Shown: positions 15,838 through 23,796 of the stretch, piece by piece
Numbering within the stretch: position 1 is the stretch's first letter
Layout: each line of letters starts with the position of its first letter
Assembly: GCA_963694825.1 (NCBI GenBank)
Contig: CAVOEV010000022.1
Location: 1 to 29,769 of the forward strand
Length of the DNA: 29,769 bases
Reading direction: 5' to 3'
Origin: UBA8437 sp963694825
GTDB lineage: Bacteria > Planctomycetota > Planctomycetia > Planctomycetales > Planctomycetaceae
Made by a program: the position numbers and the translations under genes
The notes under the pieces: generated by a model
Databases searched by the model: none
What the model saw: only the letters and a program-made list of their open reading frames with translations
What the model was told of the DNA's origin: nothing

Positions 15838-17922
15838 ATGAGCAAATTGTCACGCATCGGGTTGTTGTCGTTGGCGGCCTTGCTGTTGACGTCAGCTTCG
15901 GCGATGGCCCAGGCGAAGAAACACTCGCCCGCGGACTTGGCGGTCGGCAAGTTGGCTCCGGAGATCAGCGGAGTGGATGTCGACGGTCGCAAGTTCAAGC
16001 TCAGCGATTACCGCGGCAAGGTTGTGGTACTCGATTTCTGGGGCGATTGGTGACCTCCTTGCCGGGCGATGTACCCCCACGAGCGGTCGCTCGTGAAGCG
16101 TTTGGCGAACCAGCCTTTTGTCTTGATCGGGATCAACAGTGACCCGAAGGCTCGTCTGCGAACGGCGATGAAAGCCAACAACATCACTTGGCGTTCGTTC
16201 TGGGACGGCGGCAGGACGGGCGGTCCGATCGCGAGTGCCTGGGGAGTGCGGGGTTGGCCGACGATCTACGTGGTCGATGACCGTGGAGTGATCCGCTACA
16301 AGAACGTCCGTGGTCCAGCGATGGACACGGCGGTCGACACGTTGTTGGCCAAGACATCGAGCAACTTGACTGAGAGTCTGTCGAGCGTGAAGCCCCAGGA
16401 GCGGGGCATGGCGGCCTATTACCTGGGTTCTTCTGGAGTGAAGGGGGCCAGGGGCGCGATTGCGAACCTGCTTGAGGATTCTGATCCGGTGGTTCGCCAG
16501 CGAGCGGCCACGGCGTTGGCGTTGTTGGGTGAAGAGACAGGCCCGTTGCTCGAATCGTTGCGTCGCGCGGCGACCGACAAGAATTCGGCGGTTCGGGTTG
16601 CGAGTCTTGGTGCATTGGGTCGAGCGGGCGACAGTGGTGCGACGGAGATTGTTGTGGAGGCCCTTTCGGCTGAGGATCCGGCTGTGTTGGTGGCTGCGAT
16701 TGGTGCAGTTGGCGAGTTGAAGGCGGCGAAGGCGGTTGGAAGGCTCGAGTCGCTTTCTGTGCACAAGCAGGCTGAAGTGTCGGACGCGGCGATCACTTCG
16801 TTGGGCTTGATTGGTGGCAAGTCGGGCACGGCTGCATTGAAGGCGTTGTTGTCCAAGCCGATGCACCCGGCCCGAGTCCGCATTGCTGCGGCGTTGTTCG
16901 GGTTGGGCGATGCGGCCAGTGGCAAGGCGTTCGAGTTGTTTTTGTCGGACGAGTCGGCTTCGGTTCGTCGGGAAGCGGTCGTGGCGTTGTCGAGTTTAAA
17001 GGGGTTCGAGACCCGGTCGTTGTACCTGAAGGCGCTCGAGGATACCGATTTGGAAGTCCGCAACGTTGCTCGCAAGGCGTTGGCGGGCAGCAAGGATGCC
17101 GAGGTGCTTGAGGCAATGGAATTAGCGATGGCCAAGGATGTCGAGGACCTGGTGCCTCAACTGGCCAGTCGTACGACCGCAGCAGCAGCGACCACCCAGT
17201 TGCAATCGCTGGGTCCTGCTGCGGCTCCGTTGCTGATGAAGCAGATGGGTAAGACCAAGTCGCTGCAGGCTCAGTTTGGCTTGGCCCGGGTGATTACCGA
17301 CTTGAAGAACCCCAAGGTGGCTCCGTTGGCGGCCGAGGAGTTGAAGAACGTCGAATTGTCGCGGAATGCGCGTTTTGCGTTCGAGCAGATTGCATCGACG
17401 GCTGGCAAGGACGTGGTTCGGATCGCCCAAGGGCTCTTGAAAGCCGAGTCGTCGGAAGTGCGGCAGAGTGGTTTGCGGCTGTTATTGCGATCGGGTAGCA
17501 AGTCTCAGGCCGCTGGCTTGGCACTTGAGTCGGCTCTGAAAGACACGGCATCAGAAGTTCGCGTGCTGGCCGCCTATGCCTTGTCGCAACGGGGCAACAA
17601 GGCGGCGTTGCCGGTCTTGATCGAAGGCACCAAGTCCGCGGACCGGTTGTCTCAGCAGTACGGCATGTTCGGCCTGGCGTTGTTCAAGACGAAGGCGTCG
17701 AGTGCGGCGATTGCCGATGCGATCCTGAAGACTCCGCAATTGGGTCGTCTGGGCATCCAGTCGTTGCAACGGCAGGGAACTGCAGATGCGGCGAGGTCGT
17801 TGGGACGAGTGCTCAGCGAGGGGACGGCCAGCAACAAGGCGGCCGCTTTGCAGGCGTTGCGGCGGATGAAGGTTCCCGAGGCGAAAGCGGTACTTCGTGC
17901 GGCAGGGAAAAGCACGACCTAG
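15838..17922 (+). CDS. Exported TlpA/thioredoxin-like selenoprotein fused to HEAT repeats, copy 2 (TGA at codon 72 read as Sec)
   Basis: 694 aa with Sec72 when the TGA at 16051 is decoded. ATG 15838 follows AGAGGGA by eight bases. The signal peptide (LLSLAALLLTSASAMAQ) is similar to but distinct from that of copy 1. The TlpA domain is identical in sequence: GDW-U-PPC with U72 and C75, and cis-Pro141. The HEAT solenoid begins in the shared block and then diverges; by eye it is roughly half to two-thirds identical to copy 1, with about 55 more residues at the C-terminus, so the two solenoids may hold different partners while keeping one redox head. It lies 70 bp downstream of copy 1 on the same strand, probably in one transcript, and 30 bp before recQ. 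The inverted 7-mers GGATACC/GGTATCC in the gap are too distant to call a terminator. Confidence 0.87.
16051..16053 (+). other. Selenocysteine codon (TGA), copy 2
   Basis: Same GDW-TGA-PPC context as in copy 1. Retention of TGA in both paralogues argues against a chance nonsense mutation, though the identity of the block means the two are not independent evidence. Confidence 0.85.
16059..16108 (+). promoter_or_regulatory. SECIS-like stem-loop, copy 2
   Basis: Identical to the copy 1 element: upper stem 16078-16084 with 16089-16095, apical loop GGTC at 16085-16088, and the same wobble-rich lower stem 16059-16068 with 16099-16108. The loop starts 31 nt after the TGA at 16051. Confidence 0.72.
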
Positions 17923-17952
17923 GAACGGGACCTTCTGGCTGGCACGACGCCA

Positions 17953-19761
17953 ATGACGATCGATCGAATTCGAGAAGCGCTGAAGACGCACTGGGGCTAT
18001 GACGGTTTTCTGCCGTTGCAGCAGGAGGCGATTGAGTGCGTATTGTCGGACCGCGATTCGGTGGTGGTATTGCCGACTGGCGGCGGCAAGTCGCTGTGTT
18101 TCCAGGCTCCGGCAGTGATCCGCGACGGAGTCGCGCTGGTCGTGTCGCCATTGATTTCCTTGATGAAGGACCAGGTCGACGGGTTGAAAGCGGCTGGTGT
18201 TGCCGCGGCGTGTCTCAACAGCGGCCTGTCGCCCGACGAGCGTCGCGGCGTGTACGACTCGCTGGCTGCCGGCGAGTTGAAGTTGCTGTATGTGGCTCCC
18301 GAGCGGTTGGTTATGCCGGGGATGCTCGAGGCATTGGTGCAGGCGAATGTGTCGTTGGTGGCGATTGACGAAGCGCACTGCATCAGCCAATGGGGCCACG
18401 ACTTCCGGCCGGAGTATCGTCAACTGAAGTTGTTGAAGGAGACGTTTCCTGGGGTGGCGATCCACGCCTACACCGCCACGGCGACCGAGCGGGTGCGTGA
18501 AGACATCGTGCGGGAGTTGGGGTTGGTCGATCCGGAGTTGCTGGTCGGTTTCTTTGATCGGCCGAACCTGGCCTACAAGGTGCTGGTTCGCGATCGAGCG
18601 ATTGATCAGTTGACCGAGATTCTCGGTCGTCACCCCAAGGAGTCGGGCATCGTCTATTGCATTTCCAGGCGTGACGTGGAGACCACCTCCGAACAACTCA
18701 ACCAGCGCGGGTTTTGCACCAAACCGTATCATGCGGGTTTGAGTGACGAGCAGCGGAAGGCGAACCAGGAGGAGTTTATTGGGGAGCGTGTGGACACGAT
18801 CGTGGCCACGGTCGCTTTTGGCATGGGGATCGACAAGTCGAACGTCCGTTACGTGATCCACGCGGCGATGCCGAAGTCCCTGGAGGGTTACCAGCAGGAA
18901 ACCGGTCGAGCAGGGCGTGACGGCTTGGAGGCCGAGTGCTGTCTGTTGTACACCGGCGGTGACTACGGTCGATGGCGGGCTATTCTTGAGGGTTCCGAGA
19001 GCGAGCCGACCGAGGGGGCTTGGAAGAGTCTTCAGGCGATGCAGGAGTATGCTGGCAGCGTGGTCTGTCGACACGCTCGGTTGGTCGAGTACTTTGGCCA
19101 GTCGCTTGATTCGGACAACTGCGGTGCCTGCGACGTGTGCCTGGGTGAACTGGACCAGGTTGAAGACGCGTTGGTGATCAGTCAGAAGATTCTCTCGAGC
19201 GTGGTCAGGCAGGAACAGCGATTCGGAGCCGACTACACGGTGAAGGTCTTGCGGGGTTCGGCCGAGCAGCGGGTTCTAGACAATGGGCACGACGGTCTGA
19301 GCACCTACGGGTTGTTGTCCGACCATGATGTGCGTGCCGTACGAGGCTGGGTCGAGCAGTTGGTGGCTCAGGGCTTTTTGGTCAAGACCGGCGAATACAA
19401 TGTCCTGCAGCTAACCGAAAGTGGTCGAGGCGTGTTGACGGGCGAGCAGGCACCTCTGTTATTGAAACCAGCCCGTCGGTCCGGCCCGGCAACCCGGTCG
19501 ACTCGGGCGTCCGGGTCTCGCGCGGATTCGTGGGAGGGTGTGGACCGTGGCTTGTTCGAGCGATTGCGTGAATTGCGGCGTGAGTTGGCCGAGCAGAAGT
19601 CGGTGCCGGCCTACGTTGTGTTTGGCGACGCGAGTCTTCGCGACATGACTCGTCTACGGCCGAGCACGTTGCCGGAGTTCCTGGAGGTGCACGGCGTGGG
19701 TGAGAAGAAGGCGGCCGATTACGGCGAGTTGTTTCTCGCCGTAATCGGAGAGGGCGAGTAG
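17953..19761 (+). CDS. recQ: ATP-dependent DNA helicase RecQ
   Basis: 602 aa, the usual length of bacterial RecQ. It unwinds DNA 3'-5' in recombination and replication-fork repair. Motifs in order: motif 0 GYDGFLPLQQEAI (about 15-27), Walker A PTGGGKSLCF (Lys46), DEAHCISQWGHDFRPEY (DEAH 139-142, with the RecQ-specific aromatic-rich loop), TATATERV, FDRPNL, CISRRDVE, VATVAFGMGIDK and QETGRAGRDG (315-324). The RecQ-C zinc site is Cys372, Cys390, Cys393 and Cys396. A winged-helix domain follows, and an HRDC domain occupies about 530-602 (GLFERLRELRRELAEQ, VHGVGEKKAADYGE). The ATG at 17953 has no strong Shine-Dalgarno. It lies 30 bp after the second selenoprotein gene and may share its transcript. 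Confidence 0.96.
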   Translation: MTIDRIREALKTHWGYDGFLPLQQEAIECVLSDRDSVVVLPTGGGKSLCFQAPAVIRDGVALVVSPLISLMKDQVDGLKAAGVAAACLNSGLSPDERRGVYDSLAAGELKLLYVAPERLVMPGMLEALVQANVSLVAIDEAHCISQWGHDFRPEYRQLKLLKETFPGVAIHAYTATATERVREDIVRELGLVDPELLVGFFDRPNLAYKVLVRDRAIDQLTEILGRHPKESGIVYCISRRDVETTSEQLNQRGFCTKPYHAGLSDEQRKANQEEFIGERVDTIVATVAFGMGIDKSNVRYVIHAAMPKSLEGYQQETGRAGRDGLEAECCLLYTGGDYGRWRAILEGSESEPTEGAWKSLQAMQEYAGSVVCRHARLVEYFGQSLDSDNCGACDVCLGELDQVEDALVISQKILSSVVRQEQRFGADYTVKVLRGSAEQRVLDNGHDGLSTYGLLSDHDVRAVRGWVEQLVAQGFLVKTGEYNVLQLTESGRGVLTGEQAPLLLKPARRSGPATRSTRASGSRADSWEGVDRGLFERLRELRRELAEQKSVPAYVVFGDASLRDMTRLRPSTLPEFLEVHGVGEKKAADYGELFLAVIGEGE

Positions 19762-19778
19762 TGCGGCGGGGGGCTGGG

Positions 19779-19793
19779 GGTCAACTCTTGACC
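19779..19793. terminator. Short hairpin between convergent recQ and SMP-30-like gene
   Basis: Perfect 6-bp arms GGTCAA (19779-19784) and TTGACC (19788-19793) around a CTC loop in the 42-bp gap. No T-run follows it. Its position between convergent stops makes a bidirectional terminator possible, but the stem is short. Confidence 0.3.
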
Positions 19794-19803
19794 GGTCGCT
19801 TGG

Positions 19804-20898
19804 CTACTTCCTGCGTCCCTGGTACTGGACGTGCCAGCCTTGGGTTTTGAGTCGGATGCGATACAGGCTTTTGTCGACGGTGATGTAGAGCAGATTGCGG
19901 TCCTTGCCGATCCCAAATTCGACGTTACTGGGCAAACCGACGGCGGTGGCCTGTTGTTGTCCGATCGCCCCGGTGGGGATGTATCCGATGTTCTTGCCGC
20001 GTGTGGGGTCGACGACCATCACACCGGGTCGAGCGGCGTCTCGGACGGTGAGGTAGAGGAATCCGTTTTCGTCGACGGTCATCCCATCGCAGCCTTTCAT
20101 CGCGTAGTGGTTGAAGTCGACGATGGTGAACCGTTGCGATTCGACTCGACCGTTGTCCTTGAGCCACCATCCGTAGATTTTCATATCGCCGAGAGTGGGT
20201 GGCACCTTGGCATCGGGGTCGATGTTGTCGGTGCCGTTGTCGTGATCGGCGACGAAGAGCATGTTCCCGTCGGGGCTGATGGCGATGCCATTGGGTTTTG
20301 AGATATTGTGAGTGACCTCGAACAGTGAGCCATCCGGTTCGATGCAGTAGACAGCCCGGTGTTTGAGTTCTCGTTTTTCGTGTCCCACGTAGCGGGGATC
20401 GGAAAAATAGATTCGTCCAGCGGCGTCGACGCAGAGGTCGTTTGGTGCGTTGAGTCGTTTGCCCGAGTAGCTGTTGGCGAGCGTAGTTTTCTTGCCGGTT
20501 TTCGTGTTGGTGCTTGAGATCTGTCGTCCGCCGAATCCGGCTCCTTCGCATGCCAGCAGTTGTCCATTGGAGTTGAAGATCAGTCCGTTGGATTTCCCAC
20601 TGTTGTCGCTGAAGACGCTGGTGGTGTTAGTTCGGGGATCGAATCGGTGGATCATCCCGTGGTCTTTTCCGAAGGGGATATCCGAGAAGTAGATGCTGCC
20701 GTCGGGTGCGACGGCCGGTCCTTCGGTCAAACCGCCTTCGATTTTGGCAGTGCGTGTGAAGAGCAGCTCGAGCCGGGCGTTTTTCTTGACCAGTCGGTCG
20801 CCTTGTGGGTCGGGGATGTCTGCGGCGTTGGCGACCGAGGCGATCAGCAGCAGTGATGTCAGAGCCAGGGGGAGCATTCGGAGGGGAGACGTTGTCAT
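19804..20898 (-). CDS. Exported SMP-30/gluconolactonase/LRE-like beta-propeller
   Basis: 364 aa from ATG 20898-20896, which begins a clear Sec signal peptide (RMLPLALTSLLLIASVANA, cleaved near residue 25). The mature protein follows the SGL six-bladed propeller: GLTEGPAVAPDGSIYFSDI, NGQLLACEG, LNAPNDLCVDAAGRIYFSDPRY, NGIAISPDGNMLFVADHD, CDGMTVDENGFLYLTV and a closing strand in LLYITVDKSLYRIRL. The Glu of TEGPA, the Asn-Asp of APND and the Asp of CDG sit at the divalent-metal positions of SMP-30 enzymes, so lactonase activity on sugar lactones is plausible; the substrate is unproven. Third gene of a minus-strand run, 50 bp after the PQQ-like gene. No clear Shine-Dalgarno. An upstream start at 21213 would overlap the neighbouring gene and is rejected. 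Confidence 0.88.
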   Translation of the reverse strand: MTTSPLRMLPLALTSLLLIASVANAADIPDPQGDRLVKKNARLELLFTRTAKIEGGLTEGPAVAPDGSIYFSDIPFGKDHGMIHRFDPRTNTTSVFSDNSGKSNGLIFNSNGQLLACEGAGFGGRQISSTNTKTGKKTTLANSYSGKRLNAPNDLCVDAAGRIYFSDPRYVGHEKRELKHRAVYCIEPDGSLFEVTHNISKPNGIAISPDGNMLFVADHDNGTDNIDPDAKVPPTLGDMKIYGWWLKDNGRVESQRFTIVDFNHYAMKGCDGMTVDENGFLYLTVRDAARPGVMVVDPTRGKNIGYIPTGAIGQQQATAVGLPSNVEFGIGKDRNLLYITVDKSLYRIRLKTQGWHVQYQGRRK

Positions 20899-20948
20899 GG
20901 TGGAGAGTCCGGGTGTGTTGTTGTGGATCGCACAGTGGGTGTACGGTT

Positions 20949-22196
20949 TCAGCGAGTCGATTTGCCGATGCAGTAGAGTGCTTTGTAGGTACGAACGAAG
21001 AGTTGTCCATCCGAGGGTGCGACGGCGGCCTTCATGTGTTCGGCCATGCGGTTTCGGGCGAGCAGTTGGAATGTCGGTGACGCGGCGAGCACGAAGATGT
21101 CGCCTTCCTTGTTGCTGACGTAGAGTCGTCCGTCGGCGGCGAGCATGGTGCCCCAGAGTGTGCCTCCGAGTCGCTCGGCCCAGACGACTTTGCCCGAGCG
21201 GGCTTCGAGGCACTGAGCGATGCCGGTGGCATTTGAGAGGTAGAGGTACTTGCCGACGATGACCCCGGAACCGACTCGCTGGTGGTTCTTGGCTGTGAGC
21301 CAGAGCCGGTTCGACTGGGTCAGGTCACCTCGTCCTCCCAGCCGCAGTGCCATCGCGGGTCCCTGGTGCCCGCTGATGCCCACGACCAGCCCATTGCCAA
21401 CGGTCGGCATGGTATAGATTTCGGTGCCCAGTCCGCCGCATTTCCAGAGTTCCCGTCCGGTGGCGGGGTCGTAGCCCTTGATCTCCTTGGGCATCGTGAC
21501 GATCAGTTCATCGTGACCGTCGATTTGAACGATGACCGGAGTGGACCAGGAGCCGTAGAGGTTGTTGTTCTTTGCGAATTCGGGGGTGTCCCAGATGGTC
21601 TTTCCGGTTTGTCGGTCGAGTGCGACGAGGTGAGTCTTGTCGCCGGGTCCACGGTGGACGATGACCAGGTTCTTGTAGAGGACGGGGGTGGTGGCTTGGC
21701 CGAAGACGTGAGTCAGTTTGCCGAGGTTGCGGTGCCAGGCGACTTGGCCGTCGAAGTCGCAGGCCAACACTCCGGCGGAGCCAAAGCTGGCGTAGACCAG
21801 TTGGCCATCGGTGGTGGGAGATCCCGAGCAGAACGGGTTGTCTCGATGAGTGGTTTCTTTCTGAGCGAACCGGACGTCGTGTTTCCAGATGATTTGGCCG
21901 GACTTGCGGTCGAGGCAGATCAGTCGTCGTACTCGGCCTTGGTCAACCGGGCAGGTCAGGAAGACTCGCTCGTTCCAGGTGATCGGTGTCGAGTTGCCTT
22001 CACCGGGCAGGCTGGTCCTCCAAACGACGTTCTCTGTCTGGCTCCATTCGAGCGGCAGGTTGCGTTCTGAGCTGCGTCCGGTGCCGTCGGCGCCGCGCCA
22101 GGCCGGCCAGTTTGCAGCGTTGAGTTGGCTTACGATCGACAGGGTCAGAGCCACTGCGACGGTCAGCAGGTGTGGTGTTCGAGGTGCGGTCGGCAT
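20949..22196 (-). CDS. Exported PQQ-like (quinoprotein-type) beta-propeller protein
   Basis: 415 aa from ATG 22196-22194, with GGAG close upstream. The Sec signal peptide is LLTVAVALTLSIVSQLNA. The mature protein starts with NWPAWRGADGTGRSSE, the usual opening of planctomycete PQQ_2 propellers (outer-membrane BamB/quinoprotein-like). WD-type blade repeats are visible: GQIIWKHDVRF, GQVAWHRNL, GKTIWDTPEF, GRELWKCGG and GKVVWAERL. No PQQ-cofactor ligand set or haem motif is seen, so this is more likely a structural or binding propeller than an alcohol dehydrogenase. It lies 58 bp downstream of the kinase gene and 50 bp upstream of the SMP-30-like gene; one operon is likely. The in-frame start at 22286 adds a non-signal segment and is rejected. 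Confidence 0.88.
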   Translation of the reverse strand: MPTAPRTPHLLTVAVALTLSIVSQLNAANWPAWRGADGTGRSSERNLPLEWSQTENVVWRTSLPGEGNSTPITWNERVFLTCPVDQGRVRRLICLDRKSGQIIWKHDVRFAQKETTHRDNPFCSGSPTTDGQLVYASFGSAGVLACDFDGQVAWHRNLGKLTHVFGQATTPVLYKNLVIVHRGPGDKTHLVALDRQTGKTIWDTPEFAKNNNLYGSWSTPVIVQIDGHDELIVTMPKEIKGYDPATGRELWKCGGLGTEIYTMPTVGNGLVVGISGHQGPAMALRLGGRGDLTQSNRLWLTAKNHQRVGSGVIVGKYLYLSNATGIAQCLEARSGKVVWAERLGGTLWGTMLAADGRLYVSNKEGDIFVLAASPTFQLLARNRMAEHMKAAVAPSDGQLFVRTYKALYCIGKSTR

Positions 22197-22254
22197 GGAG
22201 GTCTCCGGAATCAGGCGGGATGCCTTATTGTGATTGTGAAGGCAGCCCATGTCG

Positions 22255-23646
22255 TCATTGTGCATCAGCTTCAATCGCTTCGCCACACTCGCGGCACTTC
22301 AATCGCTTCCCTGCCAGTCGGGCTGCGATCTTGTAGGAGCGTCTGCAGTGGCCGCAGCGGACGACCAGCGGTTGGGCTTGGGCGAGTGGTTTGTCTGGTT
22401 GGGGCGAGGAGTCGTTGTTTTCGAGTTGAAACTCGACCGAGCTTTCGGCGAGTCCGGCGAGTACCGAGCTGCTGATTTCCTGTTGCATCAGTGTGTCGGT
22501 GGCGATGTCGTCGAGCAATTCTTCGATCGACTGGTGTCGTTGATTGGGCGACTTGGCCATCATTCGATCGAGCACGGCGACGAGCGCTTCGGGGACGTCG
22601 GGGTTGAGGTTTCTGGGGTTGGGCGGCGGTTGTGTGGCGTGAGCGTTGATCTTGTCGGTCAGTCCACCGTCGGGGAAGGGGGGCGATCCGGTGAGCATTT
22701 CGTACCAGGTGCAGCCGAGCGAGTAGATGTCGCTGCGGGCGTCGGCCGAGTGGCTGTCGTCGGCCTGTTCGGGCGCGATGTAGTCGATGGTGCCGACGAC
22801 GGCTCCGGCCTGAGTCACCTGGCTGCTGTCCGAGTCGGCTTCGAGAGAGCGGGCGACTCCCATGTCGGCCAACCGTGGTGTTCCGTCACGAGTCATCAGG
22901 AGGTTCGAGGGTTTGACGTCGCGGTGGATGATGTTGTTACGGTGCAGGTACGCCAGGGCTTCGGCGACCTGTCGGATGATCGAGATGGTCCGTTTCAGCG
23001 GCAGGGTGCCACGTTGAACCAGCCACTGGCTGATGTCGGCTCCGTCGATGAATTCCTGAGCGATGAAGTGGGTGTTGTCGGCGACGCCGGTTTCGAGGAC
23101 TTCGACCAGGTTCTGGTGTCTGAGTCCCTGAGCGAGTTGCCCTTCGAGTTGAAATCGGCGGACGAGTTCGGGGTTCCTGGCCTGGTCGGCGCCCAGGACT
23201 TTCAGTGCAACATCGTGGCCGCTGCTGGTATGGCGAGCGAGATAGACACTGCCCATGCCACCAGTCCCCAGCAGTCGCGACACCACGTAGTCGCCGATCC
23301 GATGCGAGTCGTCCGAGTCGTCCGAGTCGTGGTTGGACTTATCGTCGGTCTGTTGGATGAGTCGAAACTCGGTTTGGCCGATGCGAAACGTTTCGTCGTA
23401 GCCCAGTGCACAGGCTGGAGTGGATTCGCCGTCGAAGTGGATTGGGTTGCGAGCCGATTCGACCTGTCGCACGGTCAGCAGGTCGTCGTTGAAGATCAGG
23501 TCGGCGTGTTCGCGTGAGATTTGATTGTCCCAGGCCACATCCCATCCCGATTCGGGGCTACGCCCCAAACGGATCGTGGCTCCGGCCGCCAATTCGCGGC
23601 ACCAGGTTTGTCCAGGTTCGGGGCCTTCGGCCACCAGATGAGCCAT
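22255..23646 (-). CDS. Ser/Thr protein kinase with N-terminal FHA domain and C-terminal zinc ribbon
   Basis: 463 aa from ATG 23646-23644. Residues about 23-95 form an FHA phosphothreonine-binding domain (TIRLGRSPESG, NQISREHADL with Ser44-Arg45-Glu46-His47). A short Asp/Ser-rich linker encoded by 9-bp repeats follows. The Hanks-type kinase domain (about 117-385) has GTGGMGSVY (127-135), Lys149, Glu168, HRDVKPSN with Asp243, and GTIDYIAPEQ. The metal-binding DFG is DMG (261-263), a conservative variant. The C-terminus carries CGHC (431, 434) and CREC (451, 454), a zinc-ribbon-like pair common in planctomycete proteins. There is no transmembrane helix, unlike PASTA-type kinases, so it is cytoplasmic. 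The FHA could bind its own autophosphorylated linker; inference. It precedes two exported propellers on the same strand. Confidence 0.93.
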   Translation of the reverse strand: MAHLVAEGPEPGQTWCRELAAGATIRLGRSPESGWDVAWDNQISREHADLIFNDDLLTVRQVESARNPIHFDGESTPACALGYDETFRIGQTEFRLIQQTDDKSNHDSDDSDDSHRIGDYVVSRLLGTGGMGSVYLARHTSSGHDVALKVLGADQARNPELVRRFQLEGQLAQGLRHQNLVEVLETGVADNTHFIAQEFIDGADISQWLVQRGTLPLKRTISIIRQVAEALAYLHRNNIIHRDVKPSNLLMTRDGTPRLADMGVARSLEADSDSSQVTQAGAVVGTIDYIAPEQADDSHSADARSDIYSLGCTWYEMLTGSPPFPDGGLTDKINAHATQPPPNPRNLNPDVPEALVAVLDRMMAKSPNQRHQSIEELLDDIATDTLMQQEISSSVLAGLAESSVEFQLENNDSSPQPDKPLAQAQPLVVRCGHCRRSYKIAARLAGKRLKCRECGEAIEADAQ

Positions 23647-23796
23647 CTTTTGTGTCTCGCGGTCCAGCGTGTGGAATCGCCAGCCGGGTAGGGATGCCTG
23701 TTGATGAGGATACTGGATTCCTGGTGTGGATGCGTCGCCGGGATCGCGACAAGAGGTTAGTCTGTTCTGGTCACGCGGGCTGTGGAGCGAGTCGGG

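Larger units (their letters stand above)
15901..16513. repeat. 613-bp direct repeat, copy B (redox domain of selenoprotein 2)
   Basis: Matches 13920-14532 at a constant offset of 1981 bp. The identity stops at 16514 within a codon of the first HEAT unit, and flanking sequence on both sides differs between the two genes. Confidence 0.9.

Noticed and set aside
20899..21213. Extended N-terminus of the SMP-30-like gene up to 21213
   Set aside because: It would overlap the end of the PQQ-like gene on the same strand and bury the signal peptide inside the protein.
22249..23517. 422-aa open frame on the plus strand opposite the kinase
   Set aside because: Shadow of the FHA-kinase gene; no domain, no ribosome binding site. 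High GC produces many long antisense frames, as also at 1561-2463 and 2967-3938.
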